A stretch of 64,000 nt of DNA. Origin: Pirellulaceae bacterium. Its GTDB lineage: Bacteria; Planctomycetota; Planctomycetia; Pirellulales; Pirellulaceae. The notes under the pieces were generated by a model. That model was not told the DNA's origin and did no database searches. It saw only the letters and a list, made by a program, of their open reading frames with translations. Below are positions 20,101 through 29,762 of the stretch, piece by piece (position 1 is the first letter of the stretch; each line of letters starts with the position of its first letter). The stretch is taken from contig JADYZV010000059.1 of NCBI GenBank assembly GCA_020852965.1, positions 16,994 through 80,993 on the forward strand, written 5' to 3'. A program made the translations under genes and the position numbers.

Positions 20101-20681
20101 CACGCGACATAGCGATGACCTTCGCAGGTGAAGGGGAATGGAAGATTACGCTCGATGTCTTTCGCGATCTGGGGCTCGCCTTCGGAGCAGCGATGGTCAT
20201 GATCTATATCATCCTGGTTGCGCAAACCGGATCCTTTTTGATTCCCATGGTAGTGATGTTAGCCATTCCATTGACGGTGTTGGGAGTGATGCCCGGTTTC
20301 TTCGCGCTCAACAGTTTCATGAGTTCGCCCATAGGCGGCTATCCCGATCCCGTTTTCTTCACCGCCACGGCGATGATCGGTATGATCGCACTGTCTGGAA
20401 TTGTAACTCGCGACTCGATCATCCTGGTCGACTTTATGGAGCAAGCGGTTGCGAGCGGTCGCCCCTCGTTCGATGCGATCTTAGAGAGTCGCGTGGTCCG
20501 TCTGCGTCCGATCCTGCTGACTGCGGGAGCCGCCATGCTGTCGGCAATCCCCATTACGCTCGACCCCATTTTTTCGGGGCTTGGCTGGTCGTTGATTTTC
20601 GGCCTGATCGCTTCGACCCTGTTTACCCTATTTGTGATTCCCATCACCTATTGGCTACTTCCCCGAAGGCCGATGGCTTGA
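17154..20681 (+). CDS. RND (AcrB/MdtB-like) efflux transporter with repeat-derived insertion
   Basis: A 1175-residue inner-membrane proton-driven pump. The N-terminal helix is followed by the first porter domain (EEDPQIVVPLADLYVQFPG), helices 2-6 around VNELVEALGVAIIIVVLLLTIG and the proton-relay helix LALGLLVDDPIVDVENIARH with its paired aspartates, a second porter domain, and the C-terminal helices. Residues about 288-350 are unlike the family: TRHGWGSARGF leads into a Gly-Ser stretch from an AGTGGT microsatellite and then ISDAERRATL, a translated family A repeat, before the family sequence resumes at PTVTIAISKQKG. The frame is intact throughout. Substrate class is unclear. Confidence 0.92.
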   Translation: MSMRHTPDDGHTDVLSGIVRIFLHSNLSMILIVFSVIVGAAALFITPREEDPQIVVPLADLYVQFPGHTADEVEQLVSTPLERMLYQIDGVEYVYSMSRDDQAIITVRFYVGQDRERSLVKLFKKLNENNDTITPGVTGWVMKPVEIDDVPVVTLALTGAGEDSYQLRRMAEELVERLSIVPQVSRAAVIGGQSRTVTIELNPETLRAYQLTAMEVTRAVDGANAASPAGSFTRNDQVVQVEARGGLTSAAQLGDVVVGVFDHRPVFLKDVARLSDGSQEVTSYTRHGWGSARGFETHAGSPGTLLGVEHGDGGVGGEASGSGSGSGSGSGSAEDGEVSGEGISDAERRATLMSRPTVTIAISKQKGSNAVRVAQSVIDRANELKREMLPDDVELIITRNNGLTADHKVNELVEALGVAIIIVVLLLTIGLGFREAMIVAVAVPVVFGLTLAVNLLFGYTINRVTLFALILALGLLVDDPIVDVENIARHFNDRKKATRRIVLDAVAEIRPPLISATLAVIVSFLPMFFITGMMGPYMSPMALNVPVAMLMSMVVAFTITPWLTYQLLKKHYPNEESGLDASQSHVVENEAVAVAGGHQAYDPEVVKQTLLYRFFRPLMVPLLKTRFRAIAFLALIGILTAAAAGMGALRMVPLKMLPYDNKNEFLLILDMDEGTTLERTDAVMQQLEIAVAQAAEVTDYTSYVGIAGPIDFNGMVRHYYLRNDPHRAEMRVNFVGKKNRRLQSHGLNLRMRDELTRIAAQAGGKLSVVELPPGPPVLASLVAEVTGRPDTPYGDILSAASIIGQRMALEPGVVEVDDISESAMAKFTFIPDQEKAALAGVSVAEIADTIRIALEGDTQQTLRVHHERVPLRLTFRLPRALRSSPADLSLLSVKGRAGNVVLLAELGSWKSSTVSQTIYHKNLQRIAYVFAECAGRPPAECVIDILADRVDTDAATLDKHAKPIPLASRTYLNNGSGIGWSIPRDIAMTFAGEGEWKITLDVFRDLGLAFGAAMVMIYIILVAQTGSFLIPMVVMLAIPLTVLGVMPGFFALNSFMSSPIGGYPDPVFFTATAMIGMIALSGIVTRDSIILVDFMEQAVASGRPSFDAILESRVVRLRPILLTAGAAMLSAIPITLDPIFSGLGWSLIFGLIASTLFTLFVIPITYWLLPRRPMA
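18111..18208 (+). repeat. AGTGGT microsatellite plus family A hairpin inside the RND gene
   Basis: About 6.5 copies of AGTGGT at 18111-18150 encode Ser-Gly repeats. A consensus family A copy at 18183-18208 encodes SDAERRATL. Both keep frame. Confidence 0.9.
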
Positions 20682-20765
20682 ATCCAATGAAAACTGCTTC
20701 AGGCTCTACGCCCCCATCACCCGCTTGTGGGCTGGGTCCCGGTTTTTCAGGTTAGCGCCGCGCAA

Positions 20766-21656
<891 letters not shown>

Positions 21657-21694
21657 TCACCTTCAAACTACACACTTCTGGCTTCGAACATCCC

Positions 21695-22585
21695 ATGGCA
21701 CGATCGAACATCGTCAATTTGGCACTCGTGCAGATGACCTGCACTGCCAACAAAGAAGCCAATGTCGACAAGGCGCTCGAGCGAGTTGCTGAGGCGGCCA
21801 AGGCGGGAGCTCATATTGTATGTTTACAAGAAGTTTTCAATACTCCCTACCCCTGCCAGAGCGAAGATCACGCGAATTTCGATTTGGCCGAGTCGATTCC
21901 GGGACCGACCAGCCAGCGACTGCAACGAGCGGCTCGGCTGCACGGTGTAGTAGTGACTTGTTCGATTTTCGAGCGTCGCGCGCCGGGGCTCTACCACAAT
22001 ACGGCACTCACCTTTGACGTCGACGGAGAGATGGTCGGATTCTATCGTAAGATGCACATCCCCGACGATCCGCTGTACTACGAAAAATTCTATTTCACCC
22101 CCGGCGACTTGGGTTTCACGGTAGCGCGCACCAAATATGCCTGCTTGGGGGTTGGCGTGTGTTGGGATCAGTGGTATCCAGAAGCCGCCCGCTTGTTCGC
22201 CTTGCGTGGGGCGGAGATACTGCTCTATCCGACAGCGATTGGCTGGCTACCCGCTGAGCGCGACGAGTATGGCGAGACGCAGCATAGTTCGTGGGAGACC
22301 TCGATGCGCGGTCACGCCATCGCCAACGGTCTCTACGTGGGCGCTCCGAATCGAGTTGGCGTGGAAGGAGAGCTGCAGTTTTGGGGCGGTTCTTTTGTGG
22401 CCGACCCGAGCGGCAGCGTATTGCATCGCGCCAGCCACGACAGCGAAGAACTCGTGATCGTTCCCTGCGATTTGTCGCGTTTGGATGTCGTCCGCACCCA
22501 CTGGCCTTTCCTGCGCGATCGGCGAATCGATGCCTACGCCGACCTCACCCAACGCTACTTGGATCATTCGACCTCTACGCACTAA
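21695..22585 (+). CDS. aguB: N-carbamoylputrescine amidase (nitrilase superfamily)
   Basis: A 296-residue carbon-nitrogen hydrolase. The Glu-Lys-Cys triad is visible as E46 (CLQEVFNTPY), K119 (GFYRKMHIPD) and C156 (GVGVCWDQWYPE). The FNTPYPCQSED region and IPDDPLYYEKFYFTPGD are typical of the AguB branch, which converts N-carbamoylputrescine to putrescine, ammonia and CO2. Next to it is agmatine deiminase, which makes its substrate, 13 bp downstream, so the two form an agmatine-to-putrescine operon. It is divergent from bioD with only 41 bp between. Confidence 0.93.
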   Translation: MARSNIVNLALVQMTCTANKEANVDKALERVAEAAKAGAHIVCLQEVFNTPYPCQSEDHANFDLAESIPGPTSQRLQRAARLHGVVVTCSIFERRAPGLYHNTALTFDVDGEMVGFYRKMHIPDDPLYYEKFYFTPGDLGFTVARTKYACLGVGVCWDQWYPEAARLFALRGAEILLYPTAIGWLPAERDEYGETQHSSWETSMRGHAIANGLYVGAPNRVGVEGELQFWGGSFVADPSGSVLHRASHDSEELVIVPCDLSRLDVVRTHWPFLRDRRIDAYADLTQRYLDHSTSTH

Positions 22586-22598
22586 AGACCAACGCTGC

Positions 22599-23654
22599 AT
22601 GAAACTCACCAGTCCCCATATGTGGCCAGCCGAATGGGAGCATCAAGCTGCTACTTGGATCGCCTGGCCCCATAACCTCGATACTTGGCCAGGACGCTTC
22701 GAGTCCATTCCGCCTGCCTTTGTCAAGTTTGCTGTCGCGCTCAGCCATTTCCAGAGTGTGCATGTCCTCACAGGGCCAGCCAACGCGCGGCCTAGCGCCG
22801 TAGCACTTTTGGGCAAGGACGCGTTGAGCAAGGCTGGGCAATTGGCGCAGTACCCGATCCAACTCCATGACATCGCGACCAATGACACTTGGATTCGCGA
22901 CTACGGGCCGACCTTCGTGCGCCGCCGCGACGATGGTTCTTTGGTCGGCATCGACTGGAAGTATAACGCTTGGGGTGGCAAGTATCCGCCGTTTGGCGAC
23001 GATGCCCTGGCTGCCGAATCGATCTGCCGCGTTGCCGGTTGCACGCGCAGCATGTCGTCGCTGTATTGCGAAGGTGGAGCGCTCGAAACGGATGGCCAAG
23101 GAACACTACTCACGACTAGTAGTTGCCTGCTGAGCCCGACTCGCAATCCAGGTTGGACGCGCGAGATGGTCGAAACCGAACTCAAACGACAATTGGGGGT
23201 CGAAAAGATTCTTTGGGTGGATGGCGGGGGGCTAATCGGTGACGATACCGATGGGCACATCGACCAGTTGGCGCGCTTTATAGCGCCGGGCGTTGTCGTT
23301 GTCGCAACCAGTTCAGATGCCGGCGACCCCAACCGCGATGGCCTGGAAGCCAACCTACAGCAGCTTCGGCAGAGCGCGTCTGCAGATGGCGCTCCGCTTG
23401 CTGTCCACGCGTTGCCTACGCCGCCGCCGCGCATTGTCGATGGCAAACGCGCCCCGGAAAGTTACTGCAATTTTCTCTTTGCCAACAACTGCTTGATCGT
23501 GCCAACGTTCCGCAATGAGACCACCGATCAAGCCGCGTTGAAGTTGCTCGGTCAATTATTGCCACAGCGCAAGCTGGTTCCGCTCGACGCCTACGACTTC
23601 ATCTGGGGACTCGGCGCTTGGCACTGCGCATCGCAACAGCAACCGACAACCTAA
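22599..23654 (+). CDS. aguA: Agmatine deiminase
   Basis: A 351-residue peptidyl-arginine-deiminase-fold enzyme that hydrolyses agmatine to N-carbamoylputrescine and ammonia. Visible elements are MWPAEWEHQAATWIAWP, the active-site DTWIRDYGPTF, YCEGGALETDGQGTLL, WVDGGGLIGDDTDGHIDQLARF and the catalytic cysteine C343 in GLGAWHCASQQ. I chose ATG 22599 because homology begins at MWPAEWE; the frame is open into aguB. It is coupled with aguB just upstream. Confidence 0.94.
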   Translation: MKLTSPHMWPAEWEHQAATWIAWPHNLDTWPGRFESIPPAFVKFAVALSHFQSVHVLTGPANARPSAVALLGKDALSKAGQLAQYPIQLHDIATNDTWIRDYGPTFVRRRDDGSLVGIDWKYNAWGGKYPPFGDDALAAESICRVAGCTRSMSSLYCEGGALETDGQGTLLTTSSCLLSPTRNPGWTREMVETELKRQLGVEKILWVDGGGLIGDDTDGHIDQLARFIAPGVVVVATSSDAGDPNRDGLEANLQQLRQSASADGAPLAVHALPTPPPRIVDGKRAPESYCNFLFANNCLIVPTFRNETTDQAALKLLGQLLPQRKLVPLDAYDFIWGLGAWHCASQQQPTT

Positions 23655-23758
23655 AATGTCTTTCGCGTTAACGTTGCAAGTGTGGTTGTACGATGAGGGT
23701 TCCGCCCGAATGTGCCTAGTGGTGTTCAGTGATACGGGCCGATTTGGACGTTATCTCA

Positions 23759-23782
23759 GGGGCTCGTAACCTCGTCCACTAT
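23759..23782 (+). repeat. Family B repeat (CTCGTAACCTCGTCCACTA)
   Basis: The core CTCGTAACCTCGTCCACTA also occurs at 28272-28295 and 50767-50791 and, inverted and in three tandem copies, at 45141-45239. It lies 17 bp before the 94-bp palindromic element. Confidence 0.75.
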
Positions 23783-23799
23783 CAGATCAGACCGTGACT

Positions 23800-23893
23800 T
23801 AGGCACCCACGCATAAGTTTATGCGCATATTTGGCCGCTTTGCCGTTAGCCAGGGTTCAATGATATGCCAGGTAACTTATGCGTGGGTGCTTA
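23800..23893. mobile_element. 94-bp palindrome-ended element (family D), copy 1
   Basis: Terminal inverted repeats of 20 bp (left TAGGCACCCACGCATAAGTT; right differs at one base) enclose a 54-bp AT-balanced core. A second copy at 57109-57202 is the same length and nearly identical. The last three bases (TTA) are the complement of the DUF885 gene's TAA stop, so the element end is the stop codon. There is no coding capacity; it looks like a MITE or a REP-like stem that could also terminate transcription. Confidence 0.85.
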
Positions 23894-25747
23894 CTCATCC
23901 GCAAAACGCCAGACGGGCGCGGTGTCGCGCGTCAGTGGCTGGTCGGTCAGATAATTGCGCAGGACTTCAATCGGTATCGAGTGTTCGTGGAGCACCGCGT
24001 CGTGGAATTGGCGATTGGTCATTTTTCCGCTCGAAACCAATTCGGTATGCAATCGTCGTAGTTGTAGTCCCCCCAGCATGTAGGCGGCTTGATAGAGTGG
24101 GCTGTAGCCACCCATGATCGAACGGCGAACCTCGGCGGCAGCGGCCGAACGTTCGTGGCCCACGCGCTGGACCAGGTAGTCGACGCACTCGTCGGGAGTC
24201 ATCGTCCCCAGATGATAGCTGAGCGAAAAGATGATCCGCGCGCAGCGATGTCTACGCCAGAACAACATTCCGACACGATCTTGGCCGTTGCGTGCGAAAT
24301 CGAGATCCCAGAGCTGCATTTCCCAGTACAAGGCCCAACCCTCCATCCAGAACGGAGTGGCAAACAACTCGCGGTAGGGGCGGTAGCGTGGCAGCATATA
24401 GTATTGTAGGTGGTGGCCTGGAATGAGTTCGTGATGGACGGTGGCTCTGGCAAAGTGTTCGTTGTTGCTGCGCATACTCATCAGTTTTTCGTCATGCGTC
24501 ATCACGTTGGTTGGGAACGAAACGATGATCGTGTCGCCTCCGAGGAAGTATGGAGTGACGCGTTGTTGTTCGGGGCTCATCATGGCCATGGTCCAGCCGC
24601 TGGCGGCCAGAGGTGGAATGGTCACTAGATCGTGCGCTTCCAAAAAGCGAATTGCTTCCCAGGCCAAATCGCGGATCAGACGCGGCTGTTCGCCGGGCTG
24701 CACATGCCGGGCTTTGACCAACTCGACAGCTTTCTTCCAATCGTCGCCACAGCCAAGTTCTTCGGCAGCGGCTGCCATGTGCGTGTCGCACCAATCCATT
24801 TCGCGCTCGGCCAACGCGATCAACTCGGCGGGATCGTGAGCGATCCATTCATGTCGCAGTTCTAACGCGAGTCCTTCGCTGCCGATGGGTAGGCCGATGA
24901 TCGTCTGTTGGTCGGCGTCGGGGACACCCACCATTCTCTCTCTTAGCGTCAAGCGGTGTTTCTCCAGCGCGCTGCTAAGGCGTTCCATCGGTTTGGCGAC
25001 CCACCAAGTGTAGTTGGGATCGTAGCCCGAATAGAATCGATCGGCTTCCTTCAAACTGCGTTGCAGGTTTTCGAGCAGTTCGCAGGCGCGCAGAGCAGCA
25101 AGCTGCCGGCTAACCGCGTCTGACTCGTTGGTCGAAGAACTTGCCTGTTGTGCCTCATCTTTCGAGTCTATCTCATCGCTCGGGGCCGTTGCATCAGCCG
25201 GATCGGACTGGTTTTCCAGAGGTAGGGCAACCGCAGCGGAGCCCAGCGCCACCTGGCGCGTGAGCTCCTCGATGGCAGCGGCGGTTCGGTCGAGCAGCGA
25301 GGCAACGGCGGCCGGATCGACGGTTTCGACGTCCTCGCGCTGTTTGAGGAATACCACCAAATCTGGAGCATACGGGAGAAACTCAGCCGCAGTAGCATCG
25401 CGCGCCGCATCGAGTTCGAGCTTGGCCAGTCGATATTCGAGCTCACGTGCGAGCAACAGATAGTCGGTCTGGCTGACTCGGTCGAGCTCGTCAAAATTGC
25501 GCTCGACCAGCTTGCTTGACCACTGTCGCAGAGTCTCGCGAAGTATTTGCGTGGCTACGATGTCCAGCGGTACTCGATAGCGCTGATCTAACGTCTTAAG
25601 ATCGGCGGAGAATTGTTCGATCCAATTCGATACGCGCTCGCCGGCTGAGTCGCTCTGGCCGACGGGTGCGTGCTGTAGATCCTCCGCCAACGCGATCATT
25701 TTTCCGCAATACAGAGCTGCGCAAAACAGAGCCGCGCTAAGCATCAT
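23891..25747 (-). CDS. DUF885 family protein, probable exported zinc peptidase-like
   Basis: About 618 residues. The first 22 form a signal peptide (MMLSAALFCAALYCGKMIALAE). The C-terminal half has the DUF885 signature HHELIPGHHLQYYM, a presumptive HE-x(4)-H zinc site, with WMEGWALYWE downstream supplying a second glutamate. Family members are poorly characterised; some act on peptides or aminoacyl compounds. A longer open frame upstream overlaps the sigma-factor gene and is rejected in favour of ATG 25747, 46 bp after that gene. Its stop codon is formed by the end of a 94-bp element. It is probably co-transcribed with the sigma factor. Confidence 0.85.
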   Translation of the reverse strand: MMLSAALFCAALYCGKMIALAEDLQHAPVGQSDSAGERVSNWIEQFSADLKTLDQRYRVPLDIVATQILRETLRQWSSKLVERNFDELDRVSQTDYLLLARELEYRLAKLELDAARDATAAEFLPYAPDLVVFLKQREDVETVDPAAVASLLDRTAAAIEELTRQVALGSAAVALPLENQSDPADATAPSDEIDSKDEAQQASSSTNESDAVSRQLAALRACELLENLQRSLKEADRFYSGYDPNYTWWVAKPMERLSSALEKHRLTLRERMVGVPDADQQTIIGLPIGSEGLALELRHEWIAHDPAELIALAEREMDWCDTHMAAAAEELGCGDDWKKAVELVKARHVQPGEQPRLIRDLAWEAIRFLEAHDLVTIPPLAASGWTMAMMSPEQQRVTPYFLGGDTIIVSFPTNVMTHDEKLMSMRSNNEHFARATVHHELIPGHHLQYYMLPRYRPYRELFATPFWMEGWALYWEMQLWDLDFARNGQDRVGMLFWRRHRCARIIFSLSYHLGTMTPDECVDYLVQRVGHERSAAAAEVRRSIMGGYSPLYQAAYMLGGLQLRRLHTELVSSGKMTNRQFHDAVLHEHSIPIEVLRNYLTDQPLTRDTAPVWRFADE

Positions 25748-25793
25748 CGCACGGGCCGTTGTTACGCAAACTCCAATCGTAGGCGATAGGGAT

Positions 25794-26402
25794 TTACGAA
25801 CGCAGTTCGCGCATGCGATCGCGGGCGCGCGACAGCAGAGGGCCGACGCTATTTTCCGGAATGCCGAAATGAATGCCAATGTCACTGTAGCTCCGGTTCT
25901 CAAGGTGGAACATGCGAATCGCCGTCGCCTCTTCACTGGGCATGCTGGCGAGCAGATGTTGTACCTCTTCCACGTTTTCAACATGCCACGCTTCGGGTGA
26001 GATGCCTGCGGTGGAAGAGAGCGCGGAGTGGGCCGCATCGACACGCGTGGTCAAGGGCGTTCCATTGGCATCCAATTCACTAGCCGCCTTACTTACGCGT
26101 CGCATTTTGGCCAGCGTGCGGACGGCAATGCGGCGGCTGATCACGACCAAGTAGGTTCCGAGCGAACTCTGACCTCGGAAGCGACGCAGTACCGCGTAGT
26201 CTTGGTCGACTAGGCCAAGCATAATTTCGGCAACAAGATCATCACGGATTTCGTCGGGCAGGCCACCCAAGCGCGCTTTGGAAGCCGAATTGACCACGTG
26301 CGAAATCAGAGGCAGGTAGCGGTCTACGAAACTATCCCACGCGCCTGGAGTACCGCTTAGGCAGCGAGCTAGCAAATCTCGATCTAGATCGGATAAGACC
26401 AC
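25794..26402 (-). CDS. ECF-type RNA polymerase sigma factor
   Basis: A 202-residue sigma-70-family protein. Region 2 covers about 20-95 (WDSFVDRYLPLISHVV, VLRRFRGQSSLGTYLVVISRR) and region 4 about 140-200 (LLASMPSEEATAIRMFHLENRSYSDIGIHFGIPENSVGPLLSRARDR), separated by a Ser/Thr-rich linker. The start is GTG 26402 with GAG about ten bases upstream. No anti-sigma gene follows; instead a DUF885 exported protein gene is 46 bp downstream, so regulation may be by another route. The long upstream leader holds an inverted repeat (26419-26529). Confidence 0.88.
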   Translation of the reverse strand: MVLSDLDRDLLARCLSGTPGAWDSFVDRYLPLISHVVNSASKARLGGLPDEIRDDLVAEIMLGLVDQDYAVLRRFRGQSSLGTYLVVISRRIAVRTLAKMRRVSKAASELDANGTPLTTRVDAAHSALSSTAGISPEAWHVENVEEVQHLLASMPSEEATAIRMFHLENRSYSDIGIHFGIPENSVGPLLSRARDRMRELRS

Positions 26403-26856
26403 GGATATTCTCGGTTTTAGAATAGAAACTTGGGCGGGGCACCCCGTCGACCGATCACCCTATGGTAGGTGGGGGGCGAGCAGACTTCAAGTAACTTTCC
26501 CCCTAGAATTACTTACTAATTTCTATTCTCGGGGCCTGCCGGTACTCGCCGCCCCACATCGGCCTCTATAAAACTAGGCTACGGCAATCCAGGTTCCGGT
26601 AATCTCGGCTACAGTGGGGGTCTCACTGAATAGTTGCTGGGTCCTGGCCGATAGTAAGGATTGGTCCGCATAACTCCCAGGCGCATTGCGTGGGAGGGCT
26701 ATTGATTGAATTAGCTGTTCGCTTGACACTTTATAGCGGCCCGCTTAACATCCGACCGACTTTTTGCGTAAAATCAAATACTGAGTCCTTGCCCGATGGG
26801 GGCGTGGGGCCCAAGCATCTCGCGGTTTACTTCAAGCTTTGAAAGGTTTCACTGAA
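26403..26856. other. Intergenic region with a possible structured leader of the sigma-factor gene
   Basis: A 454-bp gap. AGAATAGAAA (26419-26428) and TTTCTATTCT (26520-26529) are perfect inverted repeats that would close a 111-base structure just before the sigma GTG on the minus strand. A GGGGCACCCC palindrome and other short pairings lie between. The right part holds the ferredoxin promoter. No gene is seen. Confidence 0.45.
26723..26751 (+). promoter_or_regulatory. Sigma-70-type promoter for the ferredoxin gene
   Basis: TTGACA (26723-26728), 17 bp, then TAACAT (26746-26751): a consensus -35 and a good -10, about 105 bp before the fdxA ATG. Confidence 0.6.
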
Positions 26857-27135
26857 ATGACGCACGTCGTAGCTCAACCCTGCGTAGGCTGCCGATATAC
26901 CGACTGTGTGGTCGTGTGCCCGGTCGAGTGCTTCTACGAAGGGGAGAAGATGTTGTACATCCACCCCGAGGAGTGTATTGACTGCGAAGCGTGTGTGCCG
27001 GAGTGCCCAGTCGAAGCGATTTTCCATGAAGACAATCTGCCCGAAGAGTGGAAAGAGTACACCGCTTTGAATGCTGAAATGTCTGAGAAGTGCGAAGTCA
27101 TTACCGAGAAGAAGACTCCCTTAGTCGAAGAATAG
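26857..27135 (+). CDS. fdxA: 7Fe ferredoxin (3Fe-4S/4Fe-4S)
   Basis: A 92-residue ferredoxin. The first cluster motif is [18 protein letters not shown] (C-x2-C-x4-C-x3-CP, Azotobacter-type) and the second is [17 protein letters not shown] (C-x2-C-x2-C-x3-CP). It carries single electrons in the cytoplasm; partners are unknown. I chose ATG 26857, ten bases after a GAAAGG ribosome site; the frame is open six codons further. A consensus promoter lies upstream and no operon partner is evident. Confidence 0.92.
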   Translation: MTHVVAQPCVGCRYTDCVVVCPVECFYEGEKMLYIHPEECIDCEACVPECPVEAIFHEDNLPEEWKEYTALNAEMSEKCEVITEKKTPLVEE

Positions 27136-27237
27136 CGGCCTAGCGATGGTCGCGCTCTCGGTCAGCTGCTTTTCAGTCGATGATCGCTCGCTCGCTCGGT
27201 CAGCAGCTTACGTTTGTCGTCGATGAGGCGGGCGGTT

Positions 27238-28110
27238 ATGCAAGACGATCTAACCAGCGGTCGGTCCCAGTTGTGTATCATGCAGATTTCCGATCTGCAT
27301 TTTGGTCCGCCGCTGGTACCTGATGTGGCGGAAGCAGCCTTGGCGAGCTGCTTTCGCTTGGCCCCCGATCTGCTCGTCGTCAGCGGCGATCTGACTCAGC
27401 GGGCGCGACGCGAGCAATTTGAGGCGGCGCGCGATTACTTGCAGCGCTTTCCCTCGATTCCGCGACTGGTCATTCCCGGAAATCACGATGTGCCGCTATA
27501 CGATGTGGCCAGGCGGCTATCCGATCCCCACCGCAACTATCGCGAGATCATCAGTCCCGCGTTGAACACGGTGCTCGAAGTCCCTGGAGCTGTATTGGTG
27601 GGACTCGATTCCACCTCGCCTCGTTCGGCAATCAGCAATGGTCGTATCCACAGTTGGCAGCTCGAATTCTGCGCCCAAGCGTTTGCCAATGCGCCACAGG
27701 ATGCCACGCGGATCGTGGTTGCCCATCATCACTTCGCCCCAGCCCCCGACACGCTCCGAGACGCGCGCATGCCGCAGGCTCGGCGAGCGATAACCAAATT
27801 CACGGAGCTGGGGGTCGAGCTGATCATGGGGGGACATCTGCATCGCGCCTACATCGGCCATTCGCTCGATTTCTACCCTGGCGAGCATCGTGATCGAGGC
27901 ATCATTATAGCCCAGTCGGGGACGACCACATCGCGGCGTGGTCGCGGTCGCGAAACCGAGAAGAACTCGTTCAATTTGATCGAGCTAGCCGAGCGGACGG
28001 TTAAGATCACTCACTATCTGTACTTCGATGCCCAACAGGGTTTTGTCGCCAACAGCCAACACTTTTTCCGCCGCTGGCGCCAGCCCAACGCGGATTCAGC
28101 CCATTCCTGA
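27238..28110 (+). CDS. Calcineurin-like metallophosphoesterase
   Basis: A 290-residue cytoplasmic phosphoesterase with the full dimetal motif set: ISDLHFG, VVSGDLTQRARREQ, PGNHDVPLYD, VAHHHFAP and GGHLHRAYIG. The arrangement is that of class III cyclic-nucleotide phosphodiesterases such as CpdA, but the substrate could be another phosphodiester or a nucleotide. I prefer ATG 27238 (GAGG nine bases upstream) over ATG 27223 and TTG 27214. It lies about 100 bp after fdxA. Confidence 0.88.
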   Translation: MQDDLTSGRSQLCIMQISDLHFGPPLVPDVAEAALASCFRLAPDLLVVSGDLTQRARREQFEAARDYLQRFPSIPRLVIPGNHDVPLYDVARRLSDPHRNYREIISPALNTVLEVPGAVLVGLDSTSPRSAISNGRIHSWQLEFCAQAFANAPQDATRIVVAHHHFAPAPDTLRDARMPQARRAITKFTELGVELIMGGHLHRAYIGHSLDFYPGEHRDRGIIIAQSGTTTSRRGRGRETEKNSFNLIELAERTVKITHYLYFDAQQGFVANSQHFFRRWRQPNADSAHS

Positions 28111-28225
28111 GCGAAACACGCATCCAAGACTTGCTCGCTCTCGCGGCGGCTACCGATCGGCACGAGCTGTTGTTAGAATTGCTTTACGGCTCCCCACGTT
28201 TGACACGCAAACGACTGAGTATCGC

Positions 28226-28348
28226 AGTCGACGAGGCCCGCGAGTCCGTTGGATTCGGTGCGCGTCAGTCAGGGACTCGTAACCTCGTCCACTACATTAG
28301 CACCAAGAACCAAGAACCAAGAACTAAGAACTAAGAACTAAGAACCAA
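28226..28348. repeat. Compound of three dispersed repeats in the 28.1-28.4 kb gap
   Basis: From left to right: a 43-bp stretch (28226-28268) that matches 54314-54356 inverted with four differences; a family B copy (28272-28295); and a heptamer run of CCAAGAA/CTAAGAA type (about 28304-28348) that matches, inverted, the run at 51270-51310. An open frame across the area (about 28131-28334) is largely repeat-encoded and is not called as a gene. Confidence 0.75.
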
Positions 28349-28368
28349 CGAAAAACCTGGACCCACTC

Positions 28369-29562
28369 ATGACACAAACCTTCGGTGCCCTCAACCCTAC
28401 CCAACGCGTTTTGCTGGGACCTGGACCGAGCGACGTATCGGCACGCATTCTGCGTGCCTTGGCCGCCCCGACGCTCGGCCATCTCGATCCAGAATACTTG
28501 ACGATCATGGACGAAACGCGGCAGATGCTGCGGCAGGTTTTTCAGACGAAGAACGAGATGACCATCGCCATTTCGGGGACTGGCAGCGCCGGGATGGAGG
28601 CCTGCGTGTGCAATCTCATCGAGCCGGGCGACGAGATGATCGTCTGCGTCAATGGTGTCTTTGGTGGTCGCATGAAGGATGTCGCTCAGCGTTACGGAGC
28701 GATCGTCCACACCATCGAAGCGGAGTGGGGACGTGGAATCGATCCGCAGCAAGTCGCCGAGGCATTCAAGCAACATCCGCGCACCAAAGTTTTTGGCATA
28801 GTCCATGCGGAAACGAGCACTGGCGAGCAACAGCCGCTCGAAGAGATCTCGCAGCTCGTTCACGATAGTGGCGCTTTGTTGTTGGTCGACGCGGTGACGA
28901 GCTTGGGAGGAATCGACATTCCCATCGACGGCTTGCAGATCGACGCGTGCTACAGTGGAACACAAAAATGTCTCGGCTGCCCACCGGGACTGGCACCAGT
29001 TACCTTTTCGCCGCGCGCCTTGGAGGCCCTCGACCAGCGCAAGTCGAAAGTCACGAGCTGGTATTTGGATGTGACCATGCTCCGCAATTATTGGGGGAGC
29101 GATCGAGTCTACCACCACACCGCACCGATCAACATGACTTATGCCTTGCGCGAAGCATTGCAGATCGTACTGGAGGAAGGGCTCGCAGCACGCATCGCAC
29201 GACATCAACGCAATCACCGCATGCTGCGCGCCGGACTGGAGGCGATGGGGCTGGCCTATGTCCCTCAGCATTCGCTTACCACGCTCAACGCAGTCCATGT
29301 TCCCGAAGGTGTCGATGATCTCGCTGTGCGCAATCGTTTGTTGCAAGACTACAATATTGAAATCGGTGCCGGCCTAGGCCCTTTCAAGGGGACGGCGTGG
29401 CGCGTAGGCCTGATGGGCTCGAGCAGCACCGAACAGAATGTAATGCTTTTCCTTGCTGCGCTCGACAATATCTTGCGCGACGGTGGACTAGGCATTGAAG
29501 CGGGGGCTGGGCTAGCGGCGGCTAATGCCGCTGCCAACGAATCCGAGGTGGCAACCGCCTAG
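28369..29562 (+). CDS. Alanine-glyoxylate/serine-pyruvate-type aminotransferase (class V)
   Basis: A 397-residue PLP-dependent aminotransferase. Features are [36 protein letters not shown], the aspartate motif [14 protein letters not shown], and the PLP lysine in [16 protein letters not shown], with [15 protein letters not shown] near the C-terminus. This branch transaminates glyoxylate to glycine, or serine/pyruvate. The next gene on the same strand is a glycolate oxidase subunit that makes glyoxylate, supporting a glycolate-to-glycine role. The last 25 residues are an Ala-rich tail not typical of the family. Confidence 0.93.
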   Translation: MTQTFGALNPTQRVLLGPGPSDVSARILRALAAPTLGHLDPEYLTIMDETRQMLRQVFQTKNEMTIAISGTGSAGMEACVCNLIEPGDEMIVCVNGVFGGRMKDVAQRYGAIVHTIEAEWGRGIDPQQVAEAFKQHPRTKVFGIVHAETSTGEQQPLEEISQLVHDSGALLLVDAVTSLGGIDIPIDGLQIDACYSGTQKCLGCPPGLAPVTFSPRALEALDQRKSKVTSWYLDVTMLRNYWGSDRVYHHTAPINMTYALREALQIVLEEGLAARIARHQRNHRMLRAGLEAMGLAYVPQHSLTTLNAVHVPEGVDDLAVRNRLLQDYNIEIGAGLGPFKGTAWRVGLMGSSSTEQNVMLFLAALDNILRDGGLGIEAGAGLAAANAAANESEVATA

Positions 29563-29587
29563 CGATTCATCCATAGTTTCCAAGTTG

Positions 29588-29660
29588 AAAAATGACAAAT
29601 GCAAAATAGAAAATGCAAAATGAGAAGAGTCGATATTTTGCATTTTTTAATTGTCATTTT
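29588..29660. repeat. AT-rich imperfect inverted repeat between aminotransferase and glcD
   Basis: AAAAATGACAAATGCAAAAT (29588-29607) pairs with 29635-29660, which has six extra bases in the middle. The arms enclose a further AAAATGCAAAATG. It could act as a bidirectional terminator or be another dispersed element. I see no gene in 29563-29762. Confidence 0.55.
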
Positions 29661-29762
29661 GCAATCATTGGGCTCCGATGCAGTTTAGGGCGAGCCGCTT
29701 ATGGACAGCCCGAGCGCCGCTGGGCACTTAAGATTTGAACGATAGATCGCATAGCAATCAGT

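Noticed and set aside
25748..26044. Longer N-terminus for the DUF885 protein
   Set aside because: It would overlap the ECF sigma gene by about 250 bp; the signal peptide starting at 25747 is a better start.
28131..28334. 67-residue open frame (TTG start) between phosphoesterase and aminotransferase
   Set aside because: The second half is encoded by three dispersed repeats and the start is weak. The first 35 residues look protein-like, so a remnant cannot be excluded.
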